From NCBI RefSeq assembly GCF_004117935.1, contig NZ_SDOY01000093.1, forward strand, positions 1 to 60,692: 60,692 nucleotides of DNA, read 5' to 3'. This DNA comes from Streptomyces roseicoloratus. GTDB taxonomy: Bacteria; Actinomycetota; Actinomycetes; Streptomycetales; Streptomycetaceae. The notes beneath the pieces are model-generated. The model saw only the letters and a program-made list of their open reading frames with translations. It was not told where the DNA came from and searched no databases. The position numbers and the translations under genes are program-made. Below are positions 16,369 to 24,446 of the stretch, one piece after another (the first letter of the stretch is position 1; every line of letters begins with the position of its first letter).

Positions 16369-17229
16369 TCACTGACGGCTGCTCTCGTCCCTCAGCCAGG
16401 TGTCGAAGTCGCCCGCGGCGACCGCCTTGCGGGCACCCCTGCGGGCGGCGAGCGCCGCGGAGAGGAAGACGATCACGGCGGGCAGCAGGGCCGGGTCGGC
16501 GCGCAGCAGGGCGCGGAGGTCCGCGACGCCGGTGCGGGCGGAGGGCTGCGGCGTTCCGGCGGTGGCGGAGGTGCCCTGGTGGGCCTCGAGCTGGGCCGTG
16601 GAGGTCGCCGCCCTGATCCGGCGGCGGATCAGGTCCCGCCAGGTGCGGGGCGGGCGGACGACGACGCGGGCGGTGGGGACCACGGCGCGTTCGGCCGGGG
16701 TGAAGGCGAGGGAGGCGGCCAGGTCGTCGGCCATCAGTGGCGGGAGCGCGGCGAGCCGGGCGTGGCCCTCGGCCGACATGGCGATCACCCCGCGCCCGAA
16801 CAGGCCGTCGCGTACGGCGGGGAGGCGCTGCCACACGCGGTAGTAGGCGCGCACCCGCCAGGAGCAGCCGGTCATGGGAAGTTCGCGCGCGGGCGCGGCG
16901 GCGAGCACGGCGCCGGGGCCGTCGAGTGCCGCGCCGAGGGCGCGGACGTCGGCGGCGCCGAGTTCCACGTCGGCGTCCACGTACAGCCGCGGAAAGCCCT
17001 CCGCGTGGCGGTCGCCGAGGCGCAGCGCCTCGTGCTTGGAGGGGACGGGGGTCTCGACGACGCGGATCCGCGGGCCGCGCGCTGCGGCGACGGCGGCGGT
17101 GTCGTCCGTACAGCCGTTGCACACGACGAGGATGTCGAACTCCCCGTCGTCGGCGCCGTCCAGAAGGCGGTCCAGGAGCCGGCCGAGGGTGCGTTCCTCG
17201 TTGTGGGCGGGGATCACGATGCTGGGCAC
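16369..17229 (-). CDS. Family 2 glycosyltransferase
   Basis: Protein of 286 residues with a GT-A fold. It opens PSIVIPAHNEERTLGRLLDRLL and continues FDILVVCNGCTDDTA (nucleotide binding). The metal-binding DxD motif is RLYVDADVEL near residue 99. The C-terminal hydrophobic segment (ALLPAVIVFLSAALAA) could be a membrane anchor. The GTG at 17229 starts exactly at the fold; the longer frame only adds a basic stretch. It is transcribed away from the exopolysaccharide cluster across a 400-bp divergent region, so it may belong to that pathway, but the acceptor is unknown. Confidence 0.85.
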   Translation of the reverse strand: MPSIVIPAHNEERTLGRLLDRLLDGADDGEFDILVVCNGCTDDTAAVAAARGPRIRVVETPVPSKHEALRLGDRHAEGFPRLYVDADVELGAADVRALGAALDGPGAVLAAAPARELPMTGCSWRVRAYYRVWQRLPAVRDGLFGRGVIAMSAEGHARLAALPPLMADDLAASLAFTPAERAVVPTARVVVRPPRTWRDLIRRRIRAATSTAQLEAHQGTSATAGTPQPSARTGVADLRALLRADPALLPAVIVFLSAALAARRGARKAVAAGDFDTWLRDESSRQ

Positions 17230-17629
17230 CGGGCCAGTATGACCACGCCGGACCGCCGGCAGGGCGCCTTTCCGCCGACGGTGTCCGTGCGACGACCTGG
17301 CCGGCATGCACAGATTCTTCAAGTATCGGTAGGAGTTTCACACAACTCCTGGCTGGCCTGCCCTAGTTGGTCTAGATTGAGCGCTGCCGAACCCGCTCGG
17401 TCGCGAACACCTCGTGTCCCGGGCGGTTTCTGCGTCCTGTGCGGACCCGGCCGTGGCTGGGGAGACTTGCGACTCGGTCCGCACCGTTCAGTCAGGCGGA
17501 AGAGCCGCACACCCTCGTCGACCGTCGCCGCCCTTCCCCTGTCCGCGAGCCGTGCGCTCGCGGACGCGTCGGGGGTAAGGACCGCGAGGGTTCGACGGGG
17601 TGCGCGCGAAGCGCCCTTGGGGGGAATGG
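17230..17629. promoter_or_regulatory. Divergent 400-bp leader region of the exopolysaccharide plus arm
   Basis: No convincing gene is present. An inverted repeat AGGAGTT-N6-AACTCCT at 17331-17350 is followed by a TAGATT -10-like box at 17373-17378, with a weak TGGCTG 17 bp ahead of it. A strong RNA hairpin GTCCGCGAGC / GCTCGCGGAC with a 5-nt loop spans 17541-17565, 65 nt before the initiating-transferase start. The GGGGGGAA ribosome site is at 17619-17626. The arrangement suggests a regulated promoter with a structured 5' leader. Confidence 0.5.
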
Positions 17630-19102
17630 ATGACCGTCCTGCCGGTCACGCATGAGCGGCACCGTGTCGAATCCACACACGTCGACATCCCTCGCCCATG
17701 GTGGCGGAGGAGACACCAACTGGCCCTGTTCGCCGCGGACTCCACGGCGGCGGCGGTGGCCGCCCTGTTCGTGCTGCGGGCCGGCGGTCACTGGGCGGCC
17801 CTGCTCGCACTGCCGCCGTCCTGGACCGTACTGCTCCACGCCCACGGGGGCTATGCGTCCGGCCGGCTCGGTTCCGGGGCAGAGGTCTACCGGCGGGTGC
17901 TGCGCGCCGCGCTGGTGCTCCCGGCCGTGGCCGTGGTGCTGGGCTGGGGCATGGCCCACGATCCGGACCTGACGTACGCGATGATCCTGGCCGTCCCGGC
18001 GGCCGCCGCGCTGTCGCTCCTCGCCCGGTTCGCGCTGCGGCGCCGGCTGCGGGCGCACTGGGCACGGGGACGGCGGCGTACGAGGGCGGTGCTCGTCGGC
18101 CCTTCGGCCGGGGTCGCCGAGCTGCTGACGGCGCTGCTGCGCGACCGGCGGCCCGGTGCCTCCGCGCGTTCCCTGCTCCAGGGGATGGACATCGTGGGGG
18201 CGTGCCTGACCGATCCGGTGAACGCGTCCGCGGTGGACCGGTGCGGAGTTCCCGTGCTCGGCGGGGTCGACGAAGTCCCGGGTGTCATCCGGGCGTTCGG
18301 GGACACCGCCGCCGTGGTGGCCGTGCCGTCGCCGGAGATCGACGCGCCGCTGCTGCGCCGTCTCGCGTGGAGCACCGCCGCCGTCGGCGGCGACTTCCTG
18401 ATCGCACCGGCGTTCGGCGACGTGTCGGCCACGCGTCTGGAGGTGCGGACGATCGGCGGGGTGCCGCTGGTCCACGTCCGCGCGCCCCGGCTCTCGCGGC
18501 TCGCCCGGCTCCCGAAGGAGGTGGCCGAGCGGCTGATCGCCGCCGTACTGCTCCTGCTGCTGTCGCCGCTGATGCTCGGGGTGGCCCTCGCGGTGCGGCT
18601 CGGCAGCAAGGGGCCGGCGCTGTTCCGGCAGGTCCGGGTGGGACTGCACGGCAAGCAGTTCACCATGCTGAAGTTCCGCACGATGCGGACCGACGCGGAG
18701 GCCTGCCGCGCGGAGCTGGCGTCCGCCAACCACAACAGCGACGGACTGCTGTTCAAGGTCCGCGACGACCCCCGGGTCACTCCGATCGGCGCCACGCTGC
18801 GGCGCTACTCGCTGGACGAACTGCCGCAGCTGATCAACGTCCTGAGCGGTCGGATGGCACTGATCGGGCCCCGGCCGCCGCTGCCCGAGGAGGTCGCGGG
18901 CTACAGCCACGAGATCCGCCGCCGGCTGCTCGTGAAGCCGGGTCTCACCGGTCTGTGGCAGGTGAGCGGCCGCTCCGACCTGCCGTGGGAGGAGGCCGTC
19001 CGGCTCGACCTCGCGTACGTCGACAACTGGTCGCTCGGCCTCGACGCCGTGATCCTGCTGCGCACCGGCCCCGCCGTCGTCCGCGCGACGGGCGCCTACT
19101 GA
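17630..19102 (+). CDS. Polyprenyl glycosylphosphotransferase (initiating exopolysaccharide transferase)
   Basis: Membrane protein of 490 residues. The N-terminal half has about four membrane helices (residues 25-145) and a CoA-binding-like domain (about 150-290). A fifth hydrophobic segment (RLIAAVLLLLLSPLMLGVALAVRL) leads into the catalytic bacterial sugar-transferase domain. Catalytic blocks include KFRTMRTDAE (from residue 348), YSLDELPQLINVLSGRMALIGPRPPLPEE, and GLTGLWQVSGRSDLPWEE (from 438). It transfers a sugar-1-phosphate onto undecaprenyl phosphate, the first step of Wzx/Wzy-dependent polymer synthesis. The ATG at 17630 has a GGGGGGAA ribosome site. It heads the plus arm and reads directly into the oxidoreductase gene. 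Confidence 0.93.
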   Translation: MTVLPVTHERHRVESTHVDIPRPWWRRRHQLALFAADSTAAAVAALFVLRAGGHWAALLALPPSWTVLLHAHGGYASGRLGSGAEVYRRVLRAALVLPAVAVVLGWGMAHDPDLTYAMILAVPAAAALSLLARFALRRRLRAHWARGRRRTRAVLVGPSAGVAELLTALLRDRRPGASARSLLQGMDIVGACLTDPVNASAVDRCGVPVLGGVDEVPGVIRAFGDTAAVVAVPSPEIDAPLLRRLAWSTAAVGGDFLIAPAFGDVSATRLEVRTIGGVPLVHVRAPRLSRLARLPKEVAERLIAAVLLLLLSPLMLGVALAVRLGSKGPALFRQVRVGLHGKQFTMLKFRTMRTDAEACRAELASANHNSDGLLFKVRDDPRVTPIGATLRRYSLDELPQLINVLSGRMALIGPRPPLPEEVAGYSHEIRRRLLVKPGLTGLWQVSGRSDLPWEEAVRLDLAYVDNWSLGLDAVILLRTGPAVVRATGAY

Positions 19103-19152
19103 TGCGCGCCCACCGTCCCGTAGAACCGCCCGCCCACCTGGAGGGGAACACG

Positions 19153-20274
19153 TTGAACGACGCCGACCGGCCCGACGAGCGGCCGGGACAGGCCCTGGGA
19201 GTCGCCGTCATAGGCGCCGGCTACTGGGGGCCGAACCTGGTCCGCAACTTCCAGTCCAGCGACCGGTTCCGGCTGCGCTGGCTGTGCGACCTCGACGTCG
19301 CGCGCGCCCGGCGGGTCCTCGGCGGCTACTCCACCGTGCAGGCCACCGACGACTACGCCGCTGTCCTCGCGGACCCCGAGGTGGCCGCCGTCGCGGTCGC
19401 CACTCCGGCCGGCACCCACCTGGACGTGGCGCTCGCCGCACTGCGCGCCGGCAAGCACGTCCTGGTCGAGAAGCCGCTGGCCACCACCTACGCCGACGGG
19501 GCGCGGCTGGTGGCCGAGGCGGAGGAGCGCGGCCTGACCCTGATGTGCGACCACACCTACTGCTACACGCCGGCCGTCGCGAAGATCCGGGAGCTGGTCC
19601 ACGAGGGCGCGCTCGGCGACATCCACTACGTGGACTCGGTGCGGATCAACCTCGGCCTGGTGCAGAAGGACATCGACGTGCTGTGGGACCTGGCCCCGCA
19701 CGACCTGTCGATCCTCGACTTCATCCTGCCGGAGCACGTGGAGCCGGTGGCGGTCGCCGCGCACGGCGCGGACCCGATCGGTGCGGGCCGGGACTGCATC
19801 ACGTACCTCACCCTCCAGCTCGACACGGGGGCCATCGCCCACGTGCACGTCAACTGGCTCTCCCCCACCAAGGTCCGCACCACCATGGTCGGCGGCGCCA
19901 AGCGCACCCTGATCTGGGACGACCTGAACCCGGCGCAGCGCGTCGCGGTCTTCGACCGCGGGGTCGACCTGGCAACGCCGCAGGACCTGGGCGCGGACGA
20001 GCGGCGCGAGGCGCTGATCTCGTACCGGAGCGGTGACATGGTCGCGCCCGCGCTCGGGGAGAAGGAGGCGCTGCGCAGCATGGTCGACGAGTTCGCGGCG
20101 GCGATCACCGAGGGACGGGCGCCGCTGACCGACGGGCGGGCGGGGCTGCGGGTCCTGGACATCCTGGAGGCGGCCTCGCGGAGCCTGGAGTTCCGTGGCG
20201 CGGTCGTCGGCCTGCGGACCGGCGGGGACCGGTCCCTGAAGAACGCGGACGAGGCGGCGGGAGAACGGCGTTGA
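19153..20274 (+). CDS. Gfo/Idh/MocA-family sugar-nucleotide oxidoreductase (WbpB/WlbA-like)
   Basis: Protein of 373 residues. The Rossmann motif GAGYWGPN begins at residue 21. The catalytic EKPLA is at 106-110. The segment ending DIDVLWDLAPHDLSILDFILP is typical of the WlbA/WbpB subgroup. That subgroup oxidises the C3 hydroxyl of UDP-GlcNAcA for later amination. The TTG at 19153 is chosen because a strong GGAGGGG ribosome site precedes it; an ATG at 19102 overlapping the previous stop (TGATG) is the alternative. A C3 aminotransferase (23212-24327) and a hexapeptide acetyltransferase (28860-29468) in the same arm fit this route. Substrate assignment is inference. Confidence 0.85.
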   Translation: MNDADRPDERPGQALGVAVIGAGYWGPNLVRNFQSSDRFRLRWLCDLDVARARRVLGGYSTVQATDDYAAVLADPEVAAVAVATPAGTHLDVALAALRAGKHVLVEKPLATTYADGARLVAEAEERGLTLMCDHTYCYTPAVAKIRELVHEGALGDIHYVDSVRINLGLVQKDIDVLWDLAPHDLSILDFILPEHVEPVAVAAHGADPIGAGRDCITYLTLQLDTGAIAHVHVNWLSPTKVRTTMVGGAKRTLIWDDLNPAQRVAVFDRGVDLATPQDLGADERREALISYRSGDMVAPALGEKEALRSMVDEFAAAITEGRAPLTDGRAGLRVLDILEAASRSLEFRGAVVGLRTGGDRSLKNADEAAGERR

Positions 20275-22439
20275 GCGATATTCGGGACAAGCGGGTCCTG
20301 GTCACCGGCGGTGCCGGCACCATCGGCTCCCATGTGACGGACCTCCTCGTCGAGGGAGGTGCGCGCGAGGTCGTGGTGCTCGACAACTTCGTGCGCGGCC
20401 GCCGGGCCAATCTCGCCCGGGCCCTGGCGAGCGGCCGGGTCCGCCTCGTCGAGGGCGACATCCGTGACGCGGCGACGGTCCGCCGGGTGACCGAGGGCGC
20501 CGACCTGGTCTACCACCTGGCCGCGATCCGGATCACCCAGTGCGCGGAGGAGCCGCGGCTGGCCAACGAGGTGATGGTCGACGGCACGTTCAACGTGCTG
20601 GAGGCCGCGGCGGCGGCCGGCGTCGGCAAGGTGATCGCCTCGTCCTCGGCCTCCGTCTACGGGCTCGCCGAGTCCTTCCCGACGGACGAGCGCCACCACC
20701 CGTACAACAACGACACCTTCTACGGCGCGGCCAAGGCGTTCAACGAGGGCATGCTGCGCAGCTTCCACGCCATGTACGGCCTGGACTACGTGGCGCTGCG
20801 GTACTTCAACGTGTACGGCCCGCGGATGGACATCCACGGCCTGTACACGGAGGTGCTGATCCGCTGGATGGAGCGGATCGCGGCGGGCGAGCCGCCGCTG
20901 ATCCTCGGCGACGGCACGCAGACGATGGACTTCGTGGACGTCCGCGACATCGCCAGGGCGAACATCCTCGCGGCCCGCGCGGACCTGACCGACGAGGTCT
21001 TCAACGTCGCGTCGTCGACGGAGACTTCGCTGCGGGAGCTGGCCGACGCGCTGCTGGAGGTGATGGGTTCCAACCTGGAGCCGGTGCACGGCCCGGCGCG
21101 CGCGGTGAACGGGGTGACCCGGCGGCTCGCCGACACGACGCGGGCGGAGGAGCGGCTCGGCTTCAAGGCCGAGATCGACCTGCGGACCGGTCTGCGGGAC
21201 CTGGTCGACTGGTGGCGGGCCGAGAAGGGCGCGACCGCGACGGACGCCGAGAGGGCGGCCGGCGCGAGCACCGGCGGGAGCGGCGGGAGGACCGCCGGGG
21301 CGCCCGCGAGGATCCCCGTGATGGTTCCGTGGCTGGGCGAGGCGGAGGCGACGGCCGCGGCCGAGGCCGTGCGCTCGGGCTGGGTCGCCCAGGGGCCGCG
21401 CGTCGACGCCTTCGAGCAGGCCTTCGCGGAGCGGGTCGGCGCCCGGTACGGCGTGGCCGTGAGCTCCTGCACGACGGCCCTGCACCTGGCGCTCGTCGCG
21501 CTGGGGGCCGGTCCCGGCGACGAGGTCGTGGTGCCGTCGCTGTCGTTCATCGCGACCGCCAACGCCGTACGGTACGTGGGCGCCGAGCCGGTCTTCGCCG
21601 ACGTGGACCCGGCCACCGGCAACCTCACCCCGGACACCGTGGACGCGGTCCGCACCGCGCGCACCAAGGCCGTGCTCGTGGTCCACCAGGCCGGTGTGCC
21701 GGCGGACGTCACGGCGCTGCGCGCGGCGTGCGAGGGCTGGGGGCTGCCGCTGGTGGAGGATGCGGCCTGCGCGATCGGCTCGACCGTGGACGGCGGCTCC
21801 GTCGGGCGCGGCGCGCTGCTGGCCGCCTGGTCGTTCCACCCGCGCAAGCTGCTCACCACCGGTGAGGGCGGCATGGTCACGACCGACGACGCGGAGTGGG
21901 CGGCGCGGCTGCGGCGGCTGCGCGAGCACGGGATGAACGTGTCGGCGGCCGAGCGGCACGCGAGCGGCACGCCGGTCCTGGAGAGCTATCTGGAGACCGG
22001 GTTCAACTACCGGATGACCGACATCCAGGCCGCCGTCGGCCTCGCCCAGCTGGAGAAGCTGGACGCACTGGTCGCCAGGCGCCGTGAACTCGCCGCGCGC
22101 TACGGGGAGTTGCTGGTTGATGTGCCCGGCCTCGAACCGGTGCGGGACCCGTCGTACGGGCAGGGCAACTTCCAGTCGTACTGGGTGCTGCTCGCCGAGG
22201 ACCACCCGGTCGGCCGCGACGCGCTCCTGGCGATCCTCGCCGAGGCCGGGGTGTCGGCCCGCCGGGGCATCATGGCGAGCCATCTCGAACCCGCCTACGC
22301 GGGGCATCCGGCGGCGCCGCTGCCGGTGACCGAGCGGATCAGTCGCGACTCGCTGATCCTGCCGCTGTTCCACACGATGACCGAGGAGCAGCAGGACCGC
22401 GTGGTCGCGGTGCTGCGGGAAGCGACGGTACGTCCATGA
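20271..22439 (+). CDS. Fused SDR sugar-nucleotide epimerase/dehydratase and DegT aminotransferase
   Basis: Protein of 722 residues in one uninterrupted frame. Residues 1 to about 318 form an extended SDR: NAD motif GGAGTIGSH, SSSASVYG, and Tyr151-x3-Lys155 (YGAAK), followed by RYFNVYGPRM. It lacks the Thr-Asp-Glu triad of 4,6-dehydratases, so it looks closer to C4 epimerases. A Gly/Ala/Thr-rich linker spans about 319-345. Residues 346-722 form a complete DegT/DnrJ/StrS PLP aminotransferase with Lys526 in FHPRKLLTTGEGG and the FNYRMTDIQAAVG motif. These two activities are normally separate proteins. The TTG start overlaps the previous stop. With the adjacent NeuD-type acetyltransferase it should make an acetamido sugar nucleotide, product unknown. 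Confidence 0.88.
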   Translation: MSDIRDKRVLVTGGAGTIGSHVTDLLVEGGAREVVVLDNFVRGRRANLARALASGRVRLVEGDIRDAATVRRVTEGADLVYHLAAIRITQCAEEPRLANEVMVDGTFNVLEAAAAAGVGKVIASSSASVYGLAESFPTDERHHPYNNDTFYGAAKAFNEGMLRSFHAMYGLDYVALRYFNVYGPRMDIHGLYTEVLIRWMERIAAGEPPLILGDGTQTMDFVDVRDIARANILAARADLTDEVFNVASSTETSLRELADALLEVMGSNLEPVHGPARAVNGVTRRLADTTRAEERLGFKAEIDLRTGLRDLVDWWRAEKGATATDAERAAGASTGGSGGRTAGAPARIPVMVPWLGEAEATAAAEAVRSGWVAQGPRVDAFEQAFAERVGARYGVAVSSCTTALHLALVALGAGPGDEVVVPSLSFIATANAVRYVGAEPVFADVDPATGNLTPDTVDAVRTARTKAVLVVHQAGVPADVTALRAACEGWGLPLVEDAACAIGSTVDGGSVGRGALLAAWSFHPRKLLTTGEGGMVTTDDAEWAARLRRLREHGMNVSAAERHASGTPVLESYLETGFNYRMTDIQAAVGLAQLEKLDALVARRRELAARYGELLVDVPGLEPVRDPSYGQGNFQSYWVLLAEDHPVGRDALLAILAEAGVSARRGIMASHLEPAYAGHPAAPLPVTERISRDSLILPLFHTMTEEQQDRVVAVLREATVRP

Positions 22440-23212
22440 GGAAGAAGCTCGTGATCATCGGCGCCGGCGGCTTCGCGCGGGAGACCGCGCAGGCCGCCCA
22501 CGACGCCGGCCTGCACCTGACGGGATTCCTCGACGACGACCCCGCGCTGTGGGGGAAGAAGATCGACGGGGTGCCCGTGCTCGGCGGCACGGACCGTGCC
22601 CGGGAACTGCGCGACGTCTCCTTCGTGGTGTGCGTGGGCAACCCGCGCGACCCCGCCTCTCGGGCCCGTCTGGTGGGCCGGCTCGGGCTGCCCGAGCGGC
22701 GCTACACCACGGTGGTGCACCCGACGGCGCTCGTGTCGGATACCTCGTCGATCGGCCCTGGCACGGTGCTGCTCGCCCACACCGTCCTCACGGCGTCGGT
22801 GCGGGTCGGCCGCCACGTCGCGGTCATGCCGCAGACCGTCCTGACCCACGACGACGAGATCGGCGACTTCGCGACGCTCGCCTCCGGTGTACGGATCGGC
22901 GGCGCCTCCCGGATCGGCCGGGGCGTCTACCTCGGGGCGGGCGCACTGGTCCGCGAGAACACGGCGATCGGCGACTGGTCGCTGATCGGCATGGGCGCCG
23001 TCGTCCTCGGCAACGTGCCCCCGGGCGAGGTGTGGGTCGGCAACCCGGCCACCCGGCTGCGCGAGGCACCCCCTCCGTCGCTGGAGCAACTCGAGGCGGA
23101 CGGCGAGAAGCCCGCCGAACCCGCCGACGCGCCGTCCGGCCCGGCCGAGGCGTCGTCCGACGCGACCGAGGCGGGCTCCGAGCCGGCCGGGGCCCGGGGA
23201 GAACGAGACTGA
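22436..23212 (+). CDS. NeuD/PglD-family sugar O/N-acetyltransferase
   Basis: Protein of 258 residues. The N-terminal domain (about 1-80) is the small nucleotide-sugar-binding Rossmann unit typical of NeuD/PglD (KLVIIGAGGFARETAQAAHDAG, then GFLDDDP). A left-handed beta-helix of hexapeptide repeats follows (about 92-205), with a candidate catalytic His138 in LTHDDEIGDF. Acetyl-CoA is the usual donor. The last 45 residues are a disordered Glu/Ala/Pro tail not seen in the short relatives. An ATGA overlap couples it to the SDR-aminotransferase fusion, which suggests it acetylates the amino sugar made there, as PglD does after PglE. Confidence 0.85.
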   Translation: MRKKLVIIGAGGFARETAQAAHDAGLHLTGFLDDDPALWGKKIDGVPVLGGTDRARELRDVSFVVCVGNPRDPASRARLVGRLGLPERRYTTVVHPTALVSDTSSIGPGTVLLAHTVLTASVRVGRHVAVMPQTVLTHDDEIGDFATLASGVRIGGASRIGRGVYLGAGALVRENTAIGDWSLIGMGAVVLGNVPPGEVWVGNPATRLREAPPPSLEQLEADGEKPAEPADAPSGPAEASSDATEAGSEPAGARGERD

Positions 23213-24327
23213 TGGAGCACATTCCCCTGGTCGACCTGAAGGCGGCCCACGCGGAGGTCGACGAGGAGATACGGGCCGGCTTCGACCGGGTCCTCGCCGG
23301 CACCGCGTTCATCGGCGGCGAGGAGGTCGCCGCGTTCGAGCGGGAGTACGCCGCGTTCGGCGGCGTGGCGCACTGCGTGGGCGTCGCCAACGGCACGGAC
23401 GCGCTGGAGCTGGCGCTGCGGGCGAGCGGTGTCGGGGCGGGCGACGAGGTCGTGCTGCCCGCGAACACGTTCATCGCCACCGCGGGCGCGGTGGCGCGGA
23501 CCGGCGCCCGCCCGGTGCTCGCCGACTGTGATCCCGGCACCCTGCTGCTCGACCCGGAGGCCGCGCTCGCCGCGGTCACCGGCGCCACCCGGGCGGTGGT
23601 GCCGGTGCACCTGTACGGGCAGTGCGCGGACGTCGCGGCGCTCGCCGAGGCCCTGCCCGGGACGGTACGGATCGTGGAGGACGCGGCGCAGTCCCAGGGG
23701 GCGAGCCGGGACGGTCGCACGCCGGGCAGCGGCGGGATCGCCGCGACGAGCTTCTACCCGGGCAAGAACCTGGGCGCGTACGGCGACGCGGGTGCGGTCG
23801 TGACCGACGACGCGGAGGCGGCGGCCCTGGTGCGGGCGATCGCCAACCACGGCGGGGTGGCGAAGTACCGGCACGACGTGCCCGGTTTCAACAGCCGGCT
23901 CGACGGCCTGCAGGCCGTGGTGCTGCGGGCCAAGCTGCGCCGGCTGGCCGCCGGTGACGAGGCCCGGCGGGCGGCAGCCGCCCGCTACGACGAGCAGCTC
24001 GCGCCGCTCGCCGACGCGGGCCGGGTGGTCCGCCCGGTGACGGCCGACGGCAACGTGCACGTGTGGCACCTGTACGTGGTGCGGGTGCCGGGTGCCGATC
24101 GTGACGCGGTGGTGGGCAAGCTGAACGCGAGCGGCATCGGGGCGGGCGTGCACTACCCGACGCCGGTGCACCTGACGCCCGCGTACCGCCATCTCGGTTA
24201 CGAGCGCGGGGACTTCCCGCACGCGGAACGGGCCGCCGACGAGATCCTCTCGCTGCCGCTCTTCCCGCAGATCACCCACGACCAGCAGCGAAGGGTCGTG
24301 GACGCGCTGGTGAATGCCCTGGACTGA
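23212..24327 (+). CDS. DegT-family sugar C3-aminotransferase (WbpE/FdtB-like)
   Basis: PLP enzyme of 371 residues. It begins IPLVDLKAAHAEVDEEI, has the cofactor-phosphate motif GVANGTDALELAL, and EDAAQSQGA. The Schiff-base Lys185 lies in FYPGKNLGAYGDAGAV, wording seen in sugar 3-aminotransferases such as WbpE, FdtB and QdtB. The C-terminal block is GVHYPTPVHLTPAY. It would aminate a 3-keto sugar nucleotide supplied by the WbpB-like oxidoreductase, using glutamate. Start and previous stop overlap (TGATG). A hairpin follows the gene, so the first transcription segment may end here. Confidence 0.9.
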   Translation: MEHIPLVDLKAAHAEVDEEIRAGFDRVLAGTAFIGGEEVAAFEREYAAFGGVAHCVGVANGTDALELALRASGVGAGDEVVLPANTFIATAGAVARTGARPVLADCDPGTLLLDPEAALAAVTGATRAVVPVHLYGQCADVAALAEALPGTVRIVEDAAQSQGASRDGRTPGSGGIAATSFYPGKNLGAYGDAGAVVTDDAEAAALVRAIANHGGVAKYRHDVPGFNSRLDGLQAVVLRAKLRRLAAGDEARRAAAARYDEQLAPLADAGRVVRPVTADGNVHVWHLYVVRVPGADRDAVVGKLNASGIGAGVHYPTPVHLTPAYRHLGYERGDFPHAERAADEILSLPLFPQITHDQQRRVVDALVNALD

Positions 24328-24348
24328 CAGGGCACGTCCGCCACTGAA

Positions 24349-24382
24349 GGGCCGGTCCTCCTCATCCCCAGGGGACCGGCCC
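24349..24382 (+). terminator. Hairpin terminator after the aminotransferase
   Basis: A perfect 10-bp inverted repeat GGGCCGGTCC / GGACCGGCCC with a 14-nt loop begins 22 nt after the stop codon. It separates the sugar-nucleotide genes from the secreted DUF4082 protein, though read-through is likely in a long cluster. Confidence 0.55.
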
Positions 24383-24446
24383 CAGGGGCCCGCTCCCCCA
24401 CCCCCGGCCGGAGGCCGGGACTGCACTGCCCGTGAAAGGTACAGCG

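Noticed and set aside
17439..17633. Leader peptide upstream of the initiating transferase
   Set aside because: The 64-codon frame has no ribosome site and no run of regulatory codons; the hairpin is a better candidate for control.
20271..22439. Two separate genes misread as one through a sequencing error
   Set aside because: The frame is open through the linker, with no stop, alternative start or ribosome site that would suggest a lost junction; kept as a fusion, to be confirmed.
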